A stretch of 64,000 bases of DNA. Source: Petrosia ficiformis. Taxonomy: Eukaryota > Porifera > Demospongiae > Haplosclerida > Petrosiidae. The DNA lies in contig OX345646.1 of NCBI GenBank assembly GCA_947044365.1, positions 48,501 to 112,500 of the forward strand, written 5' to 3'. A program made the position numbers and the translations under genes. Of this stretch, positions 46,011 through 62,296 are shown piece by piece; the stretch's first letter is position 1, and the number at the start of each line of letters is the position of its first letter. The notes under the pieces were generated by a model. The model had not been told where the DNA came from. It did not search any database and worked only from the letters and a program-made list of their open reading frames with translations.

Positions 46011-47858
46011 ATGGCATATGGCATAACTTGTGAGAGAGAAGAAGCCACTCATATATGGGTGTGTGATAGTGATGGAGGTGTACATGTACTATGTCATGTG
46101 ACTTCCAGTAAGGAGCAGCGTATGAAATGGAGGGAAGTGGATGGGATGATGAAAGAGGTTCATTGTGGATCTGAAGGACTTGTGTGTGGAGTAGACAATG
46201 AGGGAATATTAAATATTCGAACAGATGTCACTATCGATTCACCTCTTGGCAAAAAATGGAAAAAAACGGATTGTAAAGTTTATAAAGTGACTGTAGGTAC
46301 GAAGTACATAGCTATTTGGAATGAGGAGAATCGTATCTTAATATCACATGTGGGTATCGTATTTAGTAAAGACAGGAGAAATCTAAACTGGATAGAGATA
46401 TCTGATTCACTACCCAAGAATCTGAAACACATCACGCTAAACTATCAAGATATATTATATGGTATTACATTGAGTGGTGAAGTGTATGTATGTACAGGTA
46501 CGCAAGAAACAAAGGAAGATTTAAAATGGCAGCACGTATGTAAAGCACCTCCTTTGGCAAGACGAGGTGGTTTCTTGAGCTCACTATTATCAGGTTCTCA
46601 AAGTGTATTTGGATGTGTAGTATCAAGTAATGAACACATATGGTGTATAAGAAATGATCTTCAGGAAATATGGCAGCTTTTATTTACTGAAGTTGTGTTT
46701 GGTGACAAGTCTACTCACAAAACTTCATGGAATAGATTCAAATTTGATAAAAACGAACTCACATTCTCATTAATATCAGCTAATCCTATGGATAATAGTG
46801 TATTATATTCCATTACTGATGTTGGAGATACTGTCTTCAATCTCAACTTACAACAACAAAATATCGAAATATCTGAACTTCCTTTTCATGGGTGCGGTGA
46901 CATAGTATTAACATCATTATCTTCATGTCATGTGACCGGTAAGTCACATGATAATGAAAAAGTACCGACTACACCCAGTTTATACCCAAAACTACCGAAA
47001 CTAGATGAACACGAACGAGGTTTGTGTTGTGAAAATGGTGACTGTTCATTTTGTGAAAAAAAGTCATTATCTTCACCTATTAATCCATTGACTCCACCCA
47101 TTATCGCTATTGATCCTAATGAACCAGATTGGGATATACAGTATAAAAATGAACTATCATCAAGTATCAGACAATGGAAGGAAGGAAAGAGATACTCTCT
47201 TCCTCGTATTGGACCCTTTTCTACACCTATTCATGAAAAGGGCTCTGTAGAAAAAGGTGTGGTCTCAGAGGAGAGAGGAAGGAGATTTGCTGGAAGGAAA
47301 AGAGATCGTGAAGAAGAATGTTATAGCTACCTCACTCCAAGTGTACAAGTAACTCCACCAGCTAAAAGATCAGCTCATAAAGGTGATTATGATATAATTA
47401 CATCATCAATAATAATAATAATCTATTTATAGCAGTACTACCAAGACATGAACTTATTGATAATATTGAATTGATGATAATAGACCCATATCAAATATCA
47501 CATGTGAGTATTATAATATTATATCATGTATTTATGTATAATTATCATAATCTTTAATTAGATGATTGAGGACCCATTGAATATGTCACATGACCTCTCT
47601 CAGGAGGATATTGATCAACAAGTATGTATATTTTATTAATTATTGTGTTAATTAATTAATAATTTATTGATATTTCAGTTCAATCACTCGTTTGAATTAG
47701 AGGAGAATGTACTTACTAATCATCCTTATTCACCAGAGACTCATACCCAAACCACACATGCTCCACACCAGCCTCATACCCAATCCAGTTTGGAATCTTC
47801 TGGTGCTGAACTAGTAATAGGTAGTAGATACTATACTGCTAGAAATAATGACAATTGA
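46011..47858 (+). CDS. Tectonin-repeat beta-propeller protein
   Basis: Exons 46011-47382, 47433-47503, 47562-47621, 47679-47858 (560 aa). The first about 300 residues form repeated units of tectonin type: WREVDGMMKEVHCGSEGLVC, then GVDNEGILNIR, WKKTDCKVYKVTVGTKYIAI, LNWIEISDSLPKNLKHITLN, GITLSGEVYVCTG. These are the same W-x-x-V...G...V-G-V-x-x-x-G-x-I-Y-x-R pattern as tachylectin/TECPR propellers. The rest is disordered: a Cys cluster (CCENGDCSFC near 345), basic GRRFAGRKRDREEE near 427, and an acidic Thr/His/Pro tail. TECPR1 and TECPR2 are autophagy proteins with extra domains missing here, so orthology is not claimed. It is divergent with TMEM39. Confidence 0.65.
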
Positions 47859-47891
47859 CTTTTTTAATTTAAAATTATTTTTTATAATAAC

Positions 47892-49655
47892 TCATGGATC
47901 AAGTAATCTGGTAACAATTACTGAATTATCAGAGCATTGTAATTCCATTACACAATGAATAGATGCTAATGTATGTTGACAACATCTGAGACCCTAAATT
48001 ATAAAATAGATAATAATTATATTAAATACTAATTACCCACCTGTATCATATCTGATGTTGGTTGATTAGTTGAGTGAAACTCATCACATGTGAATCCTAT
48101 TAATTCCTCAATTACTTTATTATCTATAATAACAGGGATTTCCCCTGTACCATCTGCTATACTACCACCTAAACACCATTTAGTAACACTTTGATTCAAA
48201 TCACCTTCTAGTTTTGTGACTACAGCCTATATGAATAGATACACTTAAAACATACGTAAATGTACATATAGATACCTTAACATATAATCTAGTATTTGTT
48301 CTGTGTTGATGAACTTGACAAACTGGCAATACAACTATTTCATTATCTGATGTGTTCTGAAGACCAGTTATTGTATTGGATGGTACACTAATAGATATAC
48401 TCCCATCCTCATCAAAATCACAAAATTGGTTCATATTTATATCTTCTTCAAAATTCCAACCAGTATCCTCTGGTTCATCATGAAATGAAGTGTATAGCCC
48501 TTCTCCTATTGTGTCCTGATGAGGATACAACCTTTCTCTAGTGTCCTGATGAGGGTACAACCTTTCTCTAGTGTCTTGATGAGGAGGGTACAAGCCATCT
48601 CTTGTGGTGTCTTGATGAGAATCTGTTATGTCTTGCTCGTCTGCAGTTGTTTCTTGACGAGGATAAAACCTTTCTTCTTGGGAATTTATAGTGTGTTGTT
48701 CATCACTATTTAATACATCAGAATGAGGATGGGAACCATTAACAGGTACAGCAGGTATATCAGGACTAATAACAACTTCATTGTTCCTATAAATAATACA
48801 TTAGTTAACACACAAATATATAATCGTAAATAGTTACAGTGATTTGGCAAGTATTGTCTTCTCATTATTCTGAGTCATCAGTTCTTCGACCCCGCCTCCT
48901 AATAAAGTCACATGACTTCCTGTTAAAAGGAGTACACCAAGACGATAAGCTATATCTCCTTGTAATAAAAGCTAATAAAGAAATTGATTAATCAATTACA
49001 AATATTCCACACTACCTTAGTTCCTGGAGGGGTTTCTGTAGTTAACTGATGTATAGGTTGATACTCCATTCCCTGTACCTGACCACACCCATCTGTTAGT
49101 GATAATAATAACATTCGTGTTGGTTTTGTCTCATAAGGCTAGAGATGATAAAGGGTTAAAAATTAATTATATTCATGATTGTTAAAAGCTAACATTTTTC
49201 GTTACTTCAGCTTCATCTAATTCGCTTCCTTTCAGTTTTTGTAATTGTGCATAAGCTGGAGCTCCAACATTTATTAAGGAATCAATCTATTTATAATTAA
49301 CATTCCTACGTATTAATTTTAGATCACAAACATAATTTACATACTTGAATTACATAGCTTCCACTTATATGTCCAGCTTGTGATTGAAATACAGCAGGTG
49401 GTAAACAACCCGTACCAGTCTCTCTAAGATCAGCATGACTCCACTGTTCATATACAAGGTCTTGTAAGGTTGCCATGGCAACATTAGGTCCCTATATAAT
49501 GTACCCACCCTACTACATACATACACTGATGATATTTTAAAACACACCTCTTCTTGTATGAGCCATGTGATACATGCTTCTAACCACTCTCTTTTACACA
49601 CTACATTTCTCCTTCCTCTCAACCAACCATCTACTTCTCTAAACCTATTCTCCAT
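47892..49655 (-). CDS. RMI1: RMI1, RecQ-mediated genome instability protein 1
   Basis: Exons on the minus strand: 49655-49548, 49491-49345, 49286-49194, 49138-49016, 48971-48838, 48786-48276, 48226-48041, 47993-47892 (467 aa). RMI1 is the OB-fold subunit of the BLM-TOP3A-RMI dissolvasome that resolves double Holliday junctions. N-terminal helix bundle [20 protein letters not shown], then [59 protein letters not shown] and [19 protein letters not shown] form the first OB fold. The middle contains three near-identical [10 protein letters not shown] repeats in the protein, then a second OB-like region ([15 protein letters not shown] and [20 protein letters not shown]), matching the C-terminal OB that binds RMI2. 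It is 68 bp upstream of the importin-alpha stop on the same strand. Confidence 0.93.
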
Positions 49656-49723
49656 TTTATTTTTAATAACTAATAATTAATTTTTAATTAACTGTTTCAT
49701 AATGGTTAAAAAATTTAATAAAA

Positions 49724-52545
49724 TTATAAATTTTTATTTCTTTGTTCATTATTAGAGTCATTTTCTGGTTCTACCTCCTCTTTATCATCATCATCTTCTT
49801 CAACTGAAAATCTATCAAGTATCAACATACTTTTCTGATATATATCTTGGTTTTCATGTTGCTGAAGTAGTTCTATCTGAGAAACTGAAATGAAGAAAAT
49901 ATTTATTATCTATCCGACCATTCATCCATCTATCTATCCATTTATCTACTACTCACGTAAATTATCAGATTCATTTATCATGCGTGCAAAGGGGTTATGT
50001 CCATCCTGTTTGGAACCAGCTTCTAGAATCCCCAATATCCCATCTAGAGATACTCGTACTATTTCATTATCTAGTACTGTAAGAGCATCACATAATGACT
50101 GAAGAGTCCCCATACCAACAAGATAACTACAATTAATAATAGTAACAAGAGTGTATTGATACTATTAATAGTAACAAGAGTGTATTGATACTATTAATAA
50201 TAACGTAAGTGTATCGATACTATTAATAGTAACAAGAGTGTATTGATACTATTAATAGTAACAAGAGTGTATTGATACTATTAATAGTAAAACAATAAGT
50301 GTATTGATAATAGTAACATAAGTGTATTGATACTATTAATAGTAACGTAAGTGTATCGATACTATTAATAGTAACAAGAGTGTATTAATACTATTAATAG
50401 TAACATAATAAGTGTATTGATACTATTAATAGTAACATAATAAGTGTATTGATACTATTAATATTAACATAATAAGTGTATTAATAGTAACCTAATAAGT
50501 GTATTGATGCTATTAATAGTAACATAATAAGTGTATTGAAACTATTAATAGTAACATAATAAGTGTATTGATACTATTAATAGTAACCTAATAAGTGTAT
50601 TGATGCTATTAATAGTAACATAATAAGTGTATTGATACTATTAATAGTAACATAATAGGTGTATTGATACTATTAATAGTAACATAATAAACGCATTGAT
50701 ACTATTAATAGTAACAATAATGCTATTGATAGTAACCTAATAAGTGCATTATTACTATTAATAGTATCAATATTCTATTAATAGGCACATTATTACATAA
50801 TAAGAATTATACACACTACTGGATAGTATGCTTATTACTATATTATAGATTATAACCTAATCTGTTCAAAAGTTGCATTTTCAGTGATATTAGAAACAGC
50901 CCAAACAGCTTCTTTCTTTAATCTAAATGGAGCATCACTTGCTAATATATCCATCAAATCAGGAACAATATCACAATTAATGACAGCCTATGAATAATAA
51001 TTGGCTATGAATATTAATTAATTGATTGATGTGTTTATAATACCTGTTTTTGTTCTATAGTTCCAGCTGTTATATTAGATATAGCCCAACACGACTCTCT
51101 CTGAATAGAAAGATGTTCATGTGATAAAAGTGACTTTAGTTTTGGTAGGCCACCAAGATCTACTATCAATTGTGTTTGTGAATCTAATCCTGTTGTTATG
51201 TTACCAACAAATCGTACAGCTGATTGGACAACCTCTCTGTTTTGATGTCTGAGAGAAGAGAAAGAGATACTTGAAGAGGAACACAAATTCAAAGAACAAC
51301 AGGAACCAAATGAAATGAGGAAGCTAAGAGAATGAGAACCAAATGACATGAGGAAGCTAAGAGAATGAGAGCCAAATGAAATGAGGAAGTTACGAGAATG
51401 AGACAGTATTTAATGAACTAACATTAGTAATTTAATAATAGGCTCAAGAAATCCAAAGTCTAATACTTTTTGCACTTGATCTACATTTCCATCTTCAGTA
51501 AGATAAGACACTCCCCAAGATAAATCTTTTAATATTGTATCATCATCTTCTGTTTCATAGGCTCGGAAATACACTGGTAACAACTCATCAATCTAATTAA
51601 TTATTCATAGATGTTCATTAATAATAATTGATTTGTATACTTACAGTACTACTGTTTAGTGGAGAGTGTTTGTGACGACACAAATTAGATAATAGCCATG
51701 CAGCTTGCTTACGAACCTTTAGAGTTTCTGCATCATTACCTAACATTCTATAAATAAATAGATAGATAGATAGATGGCTAAGATATAAATACTTACTGCG
51801 ATAGAGGTATTATAATTCCAAAGTCTATTATCAAATCGCGATATTCGGGACAATCTCCAGTGATATTACCAAGTGCCCAAAGTACCTATTGTAAAAATAA
51901 TTATAACATCGATACAATTATAATTATATTCATTGACCTGCTCCCGAACATCGCTATTTGGAGCTTCTAATAATTGTACAAATCGAGGAACACCTCCACC
52001 TTCAACTACTGATTTTGTTTGCTCTGAAGTCCCACTAGCAATATTAGTTAATGCCCACGCTGCTTCCATCTATATATAACATATCGTTACATGTAATACA
52101 TTTACTAATTAATACATCCATACTTGTAAGGCTTCGGGTTCTTCTGGATTAACACACTCCACAAGATAAGGGACAACACCCGTTGATATGACATCATCAA
52201 TAGGGGGATTTCCCTGACTAAGAACTCGTCTCACATGTTTAACAGCATCTAATCTCTTCTCACCAATACCCTCAATAACAATATTAGCAACTATATCAAG
52301 AGGTGTGTCCTATAATAATAATAATAATGATATATTATACTAATATACAAATTGAAGACATACATCATTTAATTCCAAATCTTTTTTGTCACATGATTTA
52401 TCATCATGTGACTTTTGATTGTCATTAACAGATTCATCTGATCCATCTTTAACAGGAATGTCTTTCACTTGTACACCATCTTCCTTTTTCACAATATCTA
52501 AGTTACGTCTTTTAGACAACTGAAAAAGAATGATCCCACATATAC

Positions 52546-52604
<59 letters not shown>

Positions 52605-52769
52605 ATAATAGCATATTACATAATACACTTAATTTCTTCTGACTTGATTTTCTCTTCTTTCTTTTCTCAATTGTATTCCTTCCTCTTCTTTCTTGGTACG
52701 TACTCTCTCCACATCAATCCCTCTTATTTTGTAGTTTTTCAATCTATGAATACCAAGAGGAACAGCCAT
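49724..52769 (-). CDS. KPNA: Importin subunit alpha, copy 1
   Basis: Eleven exons on the minus strand: 52769-52644, 52519-52364, 52309-52124, 52069-51938, 51885-51797, 51747-51645, 51592-51423, 51248-51044, 50987-50857, 50126-49957, 49884-49724 (542 aa). Nuclear import adaptor. N-terminal IBB with basic clusters ([28 protein letters not shown]), ten armadillo repeats with the NLS-binding W/N pairs ([84 protein letters not shown]), then an acidic tail. One array position is altered: [11 protein letters not shown] has Tyr at the Asn position. Divergent from copy 2 with matching exon lengths. Confidence 0.95.
50130..50775. repeat. AT-rich minisatellite in importin-alpha 1 intron
   Basis: About 19 copies of a 26-33 bp unit containing GTATTGATACTATTAATAGT with AACATAATAA spacers. 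The core TACTATTAATAGTA is palindromic. The array occupies most of the 730-bp intron 50127-50856, by far the longest in this gene. Confidence 0.9.
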
Positions 52770-53056
52770 CTTTGCCCATGATATACGGAAAGTATACTGA
52801 CAACCAAGCTTCTCTCTAGTATGCAAACTCTTGTATACTTCCGTGGACTACGTCCACATGTATTGTTTCTGGACATAGTAATCTACTATAATAGCACATG
52901 TCATAATGTTGAACTAAAGTTCTGTTCTATCGTAGAATAGCATGAACTAGTTATTGTGGATAACTGTACTCTTATATATACTGTTTCAACTACTCTACTC
53001 CTGGATCTGAACTTTGCGCATGCGCAGTACTCCCTTTTTAACTTCATTCCTTCATC
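52770..53056. promoter_or_regulatory. Shared promoter of the importin-alpha pair
   Basis: 287 bp between two divergent ATGs. TGCGCATGCGCA at 53015-53026 is a perfect NRF1-type palindrome 31 bp before the copy 2 ATG. No long open frame. Confidence 0.6.
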
Positions 53057-55723
<2,667 letters not shown>

Positions 55724-56546
55724 CTTCAATTAAAACTGATATTTGTTATTGCGTTTGTTTGTATGTGGTTCATTGTCATGTGAGTATCATGTGATTTCAC
55801 TTTAAATCAGTTATCATCCAATCTTTCTCAATTACTTATTTCTGACATAATTTTGTATATTAATTGCTCCCAGTAGTGGAGTTTAGTGAATGTACAGTTT
55901 CATATAATAATTATCATTTGAGTTTTCATTATGTGGGGAAAAAACATGAGAATAATATTGTACCCATTCAAGCTGGTATAATACTACACAAACCACAACT
56001 TCATGCTTGAGTGAGAAAAAATAATATGACTGTAACAATACTTACACACCTAAGTGGCTGGAGTATTTGACAAACCACAACAATAGTACTAAATCAGTCT
56101 ATTCTGAACACATGCTAGGGCTAGGGCTGAACAAATATGGTACTTTTATTCTGTTATATATATAATATCCATGTCCATACACCTCAAGTTTACATGGTCA
56201 TATGTACATACATACATACATATTATATATATATATAATATGTACACACACAATTATATTTATAAATTCCTAAAGAATATTTTACCATCTTGAGTAAAGT
56301 AATTTCTTATCAACACAATTAAATTAATATTTGTACAGACCACATAAGAGTACACAACCAATTAGTAACTAATGTGTGTTGACAATTTAACAAATTGATT
56401 AACTAACCACTAATACTCTGTTTGGTTATGCTCCATCTTCTACAGGATTGAAATGGTGATAGTGATGTATCAGTTATGTGAATTTTTTAATTACACATAC
56501 ACACAAACGTATATACACACATTGCACACATACATATACACACATT

Positions 56547-56630
<84 letters not shown>

Positions 56631-57518
56631 ACACATATTCATATAAGAGTAAGTAATACTACATGATTTCATATCCTTTGTTAATTCAAAATGAGGTACT
56701 GCTGACATACCAAGGATAACTAAAACATTACTTGCCAGAATAACACACACATGTAATAACGTAGTACATTATTGTGGCATGTTATAATTCTGTTATGAGT
56801 TGTAGTGTCACTCCTACACTGAAAGGTATGTGTGTATCCTATTTTGTGGTTATACCATGCCCTTTGAACTGTATCACTGTACATCTGTTGTGTTTGTCTT
56901 TGAGAATGTTATTTTAAAATAAAATGAAAAATTCATGGATTCATTATTGAATCATCTCAAATACTTTATTACTGAAGATATTGATTATATTATAATTATA
57001 ACAGAACATGATATATTAAACATGTGGTTTATGTGATGGTACGAAATTGTTTGTACACGATTCATTGTCATGTGAGTATCATGTGATTTCAGTTTCAATC
57101 AGTTATCTGACAGCCGATAATCAAAGTTGTCCTAGCAATGCATACGTATAATCAAATATGTTTCCAAATTAGGAAATTTTTGTGAAAATATTGATATTCA
57201 TTAGTGGTTGATATTAAACCCGGTTACCATGGATTTAGTTTTGAAATAATAGAAATTTTATTTTTCTACATTTCATACTAGCTGGTAAATACATACCATT
57301 TCTTGTTGTTAATCTTGTGTGGTAACATGATATATTTGAAGTTAATAATGTTTAGTGTAAATAGAATCACTGCCAAATATATTGGATGCCAGTCTTTTGC
57401 TTGTGGTTTTAATAAATTACCTAATATGGTAATATGTGGGATTATTACAGTAGTATATAAGGCATATACAATGATATGCATTTCATACTGCAGAACTTTC
57501 TATTCCAAATTATAAGAA
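55724..57518. other. 1.8-kb intergenic region with repeats
   Basis: Region after importin-alpha 2. It contains a (CA)n tract at 56547-56636, short AT runs, and the importin 3' fragment listed separately. No convincing gene; frames seen are repeat-derived or short and without splice support. It must include the promoter of the first calponin exon. Confidence 0.6.
56930..57115 (+). pseudogene. Decayed copy of importin-alpha 2 3' end
   Basis: ATTCATTATTGAATCATC at about 56939 matches the importin exon-12 TCATTATTGAATCATC; AATACTTTAT and ACAGAACAT follow in the same order as in that exon. About 70 bp on, TTCATTGTCATGTGAGTATC and the next bases (57060-57090) match the 3' UTR of importin copy 2 (55770-55800), followed by AATCAGTTATC. 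The same parts in the same order suggest a truncated duplicate of the last exon plus UTR. No open frame remains. Confidence 0.65.
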
Positions 57519-57569
57519 ATGGCAGAGAGACCTAAGGGCTATGGTATGACAGCTGAACTAAATGCTAAA
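57519..57569 (+). other. Extra first exon (1a) of transgelin-like gene
   Basis: ATG plus 16 codons, MAERPKGYGMTAELNAK, then donor GTAAGT; 51 nt and phase 0. It is nearly identical to exon 1b at 57730-57780 and to exon 1 of the next gene. It can splice in frame to the acceptor at 57886. It is either an alternative first exon or the remnant of a third gene copy. Confidence 0.7.
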
Positions 57570-57729
57570 GTAAGTTAACTAATGATTAATGTATGTGAGG
57601 ATTTGTGATATCAATGTGCAATGAGAATATCAATGAATATCAATGAATCAATGAATATCAATGAATATTATTAAAAGCGACCCTTAAGATTTTAATAAGT
57701 GTGTAAAAGAAAGGTTTGTGAAATTAAGA

Positions 57730-58901
57730 ATGGCAGAGAGACCCAAAGGGTATGGTTTAACTGCAGAGCTAAACGCCAAGGTTTTTACAATAATTATAAT
57801 AATATAATATAATATAATATATATATAATATATATATATATAATTATATATAATTACTATTTTTTATTTTGTTTACTTTTGACAGAAAGAGGAAAAGTAT
57901 GATGCAGACTTAGCTAATGAAACTCTACAATGGATAGAATTTGTTATTGAAGAACCACTAAGCTTTGATGGACAATCTGACAATGTAGTAGCGATTTTGA
58001 AAGATGGACAGATTTTATGCAAGTAAGAATGTTGTGTCTATTATATATAAAACATTTGATTTATATATATATATTACAGATTAATGAATATTTTGAGAAG
58101 TAATAATCCCCAAATTAAATTCAACCAGAGCAAAATGGCTTTTAAACAGGTGATTAGTAATATTATGATGTGTAATATATTTATTTATTATTATTATTTT
58201 ATAAAGATGGAGAACATTAGCAAGTTTTTAGATGGATGTGAACAGTTGGGAGTGGCAAAAACAGACAGTTTCCAAACTGTTGATTTGTATGAAGGTCAAA
58301 ACGTACCTCAGGTATGTAATTGTTGAATACATGTACCACAAGTGTCTACTAAGTTTAGTGATTTTTAAGATTTAGCGTGTATTAATATTAGCGAATGTCT
58401 GAGCCATGCCTAATGTCATGTGCCTCATAAATTATAAAATGATCATGAAATATATTTTTACTAATTTTAGCAATTGTTTTCTAAAATCACTAAAATTAGT
58501 ACACACAATATAATTGGATTATTAGTGATGGAATGGATGGGTAGAAATTGAATTTGTGTATAAATATTTATAGTTTTCTAAATTTGAGATATTAATAATT
58601 TGTTTAATACTCCATATAGGTGATAAATGGAATTGGTGCTCTGGCAAGAAAGGTGAGGATATAGCTCTGTCATTTATGATATTAATTTTAATACGTGGTC
58701 CTCTTTTCTCCTCAGGCATATAAACTGGGTTTAACTGAACATTCACTAGGACCCAAAGAGTCAGATCAGAATAAACGAGAATTCTCAAAGGAGCAGTTAG
58801 ATGCTGGTAAGCACATTATTGGACTCCAAGCTGGCTCTAACAAAGGAGCGACACAGGCTGGTCAAAGCTTTGGCAGCACTCGTCAAATCATTGGTCAGTA
58901 A
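57730..58901 (+). CDS. TAGLN: Transgelin/calponin-family actin-binding protein 1
   Basis: Exons 57730-57780, 57886-58022, 58080-58149, 58207-58311, 58620-58652, 58716-58901 (193 aa; transgelin about 200). A single calponin-homology domain (about 20-130) shows LQWIEFVIEEP, VAILKDGQILCKLMNIL, FKQMENISKFLDGCEQLGV and TVDLYEGQNVPQVINGIGAL. The C-terminal calponin-like repeat is IIGLQAGSNKGATQAGQSF, the actin-binding motif of the family. These proteins bundle actin in contractile and motile cells. Either exon 1a or 1b can supply the N-terminus. Same exon order and phase as the downstream copy. Confidence 0.92.
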
Positions 58902-59163
58902 CTGATGTCTTCTGAACTTTCTCAAAACATTACATATTTGTGATTTGATGATGTTATAGTTAATAAAATTAATCATTTCTTTTTAATTGTTTTGTTTACA
59001 AACTGTAAAAAGCAAATCAATAAACCGCTATTTCCGCATATTATCGTATACTAAGGATGCCAGCCCCACCTACTATGTTTTTGCATGCATGCAACAGCAG
59101 GACACTGCTGGGGGTGTATTTGTATTCTCTATTGCATTGTCTGTAAGAAAAGTAGTGTGAAAA

Positions 59164-60053
59164 ATGGCCACAAGACCTAAGGGATACGGTTTAACTGCAG
59201 AACTTGAAAGCAAGGTATGAGTATTGTATTTATATAACTACATCTTTCATAATGATCTGTCCCTCTCTCAGATCAGTGATAAATTTGATTCTACATTAGC
59301 TAGAGATGCATTTAACTGGATATCAGAACTGACTGGAGATTCCTTCCCATCAAACGTATCACAAACAACATCTGATGTACATCGAGTATTAAAAGATGGG
59401 ATTATATTGTGCAAGTACATAGTATTGATTCTTTTAACATTTAATATTATTATAATCATAAAGATTAGCTAATGTTTTGGAGCCTGGATCTGTTAAATAC
59501 AAGTCTTCAAAGATGATGGCATTTACTATGGTAATAACAGCAGTATTATTATAATTATTAATAGTTGTTTTATTGTAGATGGAAAATATCAATGCATTTC
59601 TTCTCTTCTGTGAAAAGTTTGGTGTTGCAAAACATGATCTATTTCAAACTGTGGACTTGTATGAACAACAAAATATTCCACAAGTAATCTATATTTCTAT
59701 TCATCCATCTATCTATCTATCTATCTATCTATCTATTTATCTATATCTGCAGGTGATCAACACAATCCATGCACTTGGGAGAAAGGTCTGTGTTGTGATA
59801 ATAACTTTTAGTAATCAAATAATTATAAGAACCATCTGTAGTTTCAATACTCTGCAATTCATATATTCATTAGGTACAGAGTAAGAAACCTGGTCTACCA
59901 AAACTAGGTCCTAAAGAGTCTGGTAAAAATCCACGCCCATTTTCTGATGTACAGAAGAGTGCTGGAAGTAGTGTGATTGGATTACAAATGGGCAGTAACC
60001 GAGGAGCAAACCAGTCTGGATTGAATATGGGGCTTCATCGTCAAATAGTTTAG
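59164..60053 (+). CDS. TAGLN: Transgelin/calponin-family actin-binding protein 2
   Basis: Exons 59164-59214, 59272-59414, 59464-59530, 59579-59683, 59753-59785, 59874-60053 (192 aa). Tandem paralogue of the previous gene with matching exon structure (51, 143, 67, 105, 33, 180 nt). CH domain: DAFNWISELTGD, HRVLKDGIILCKLANVL, MENINAFLLFCEKFGVAKHD, TVDLYEQQNIPQVINTIHAL. Calponin repeat: VIGLQMGSNRGANQSGLNMG, ending LHRQIV. The fourth intron holds a (TCTA)n run. Start ATG in MATRPKGYGLTAELESK, the same word as exons 1a and 1b. 262 bp separate it from copy 1. Confidence 0.92.
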
Positions 60054-60624
60054 ACTTGCTTCATAGAGAGACATACTATATACATGTTACTTATATTACT
60101 TGTTAAAAATAGATATTTTGTATTATATTATTATCTATTTTTACTGATATGAGAATAGGTAGATAGGTAGATAGATAGATAGATAGATAGATGGAATAGA
60201 ATAAATTGGTGGACAGTTGGGAAAATAATAATTATAACAACGAATGAGATAACCAGTAAATTGTATAATTATTTTGATTAAACTATTACATTTAAACTCT
60301 TCTATTCTATTCTATTAGAAAGCAAACTAATAGTGACTAATAATATCATTATGTAATTTAGTGGACTCTACGAAAAATAATAGAATAACGAGATTTTAAA
60401 AGTAATCGTTTAATAATTATTATATAATTAACTGATTATCTCATCCATGTATTAAAATATCACAAATAATTAAATATCATAATAAATGTATTAATTATAT
60501 ATAGATTATTATCCTACCCGATAAACAATGAAATGTAAACAATAACATCTGTATGGTTTCATTATACAGATGTGTGTGTATATATATATATATATATATA
60601 ATATATTATTATATGTATATAATA
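60054..60624. other. Convergent 3' region, transgelin 2 and IFT88
   Basis: 571 bp of AT-rich sequence with a (GATA)n run near 60155-60190 and (TA)n near 60580-60600. No gene or RNA recognised. Confidence 0.55.
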
Positions 60625-62265
60625 TTACTCAGGTAACAGATCATCATCTAATTCAATATCATTGAATTCATCATCATCGTGTTGTTGTATCCTTGCTGTT
60701 ACACGAGGATGTTCCTGTAATTGTCCTAAAGGATCGGAATAAGAAGGGTCTGCCTGTCGCACTTTTCTACCTCCTCCACTTGAACCAGAATCTCCTTATA
60801 TGGTCAATAGATAAGATAAAGTATGTTATTGTCATAATTATTATATTACATACCACTTCCAGCACTTAGAGATTCTACTGTTCCTCTATCGCGAGATTTA
60901 CCCCCTCCTGAGGGTAGATTACTCTTTATGCTACCACCTGATACCTCACGCTGAAAATGTATGTATGTATGTATGTACGTACGTACGTACGTACGTACAT
61001 ACGTACATACATACATACATACATACATACATACATACATACACACATCCATACAAACATATAATATTATTTACTAACTTGTTTCTTGGCCTCTTGTGTT
61101 TTCTCAGCTTTTCTTAGTAATATAGAATACTCCTGTGCTTCTTTCAATCCCAAATCACTTGTTAAACGCACAAGAAATTTTAGGCAATCAATATTATCAG
61201 GAAATCTGTTATGAATATCTTTATAACATCGTAATGCTAACTGATAATTGCCTGTGATGTGTGAAGGTGTAAAAATTGAGGATAGTGTGAGATATGATTA
61301 TAACACACATACCAGTTTTCCTGTAGCAACTTGCTGTCATCAACTGCCAATTAACTTGATTGGGTCTAAAAATATCAATTCATCATGTTACTATAAATAG
61401 AACTAAATGTGTAGTTACTATAAATAGAACTAAATGTGTAGTTACTATAAATAGAACTAAATGTGTAGTTACTATAAATATAATTAAATGTGTAGTTACT
61501 ATAAATAGAATTAAATGTGTAGTTACTATAAATATAATTAAATGTATAGTTACTATAAATAGAATTAAATGTGTAGTTACCATAAATAGAATTAAATGTG
61601 TAGTTACTATAAATAGAACTAAATGTGTAGTTACTATAAATAGTAGCTCAATTAATAAACAGTGTAGTTACTATTTATAGTAACATCATTTGTTAATTCA
61701 GTTACTATTAATAGTTTTATTAATTCAGTTACTATTTATAGTAACTACAGTATAGACTATGTATTGTTACTATATATAGCTTACTGAATGAGAGCACCTC
61801 TTTCAAAATAATGTACAGCTTTATCACAGAATTGTGAATCCATATAATATGCTCCCAACCATGAAATAACATCAATATTAGTGGGACAATATCTAAAGGA
61901 CTACAAGACATGTTATAATGATAATGCAATGAGGTGTTTTATTACTTCATAATAATATTGAAAAGCTTGTGATCTATCACTATTGTTATCATATATTTCT
62001 CCTAGTCTTTGTAACACACCAGGATCAGTTGGGATCAATGTAACCAGCTGTATAAACCTATAATATGAATATATAACATTATTATGAATTAATAGTGGAC
62101 TAACCACTCAGTCGACTGATGGAAATCATCCAATTTATCATATCTGATGATGTATATTAAGAATAATGATACTGTATGATACATATCAATATACATACAT
62201 TACATACATACATACGTACAAATGTACATACATACATACATACATACATACATACATTCATACAT

Positions 62266-62296
<31 letters not shown>

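Noticed and set aside
61360..61680. Open frame of repeating VVTINRTKC
   Set aside because: The minisatellite unit is 27 nt, a multiple of three, so it stays open; it lies in an intron of IFT88 and has no other support.
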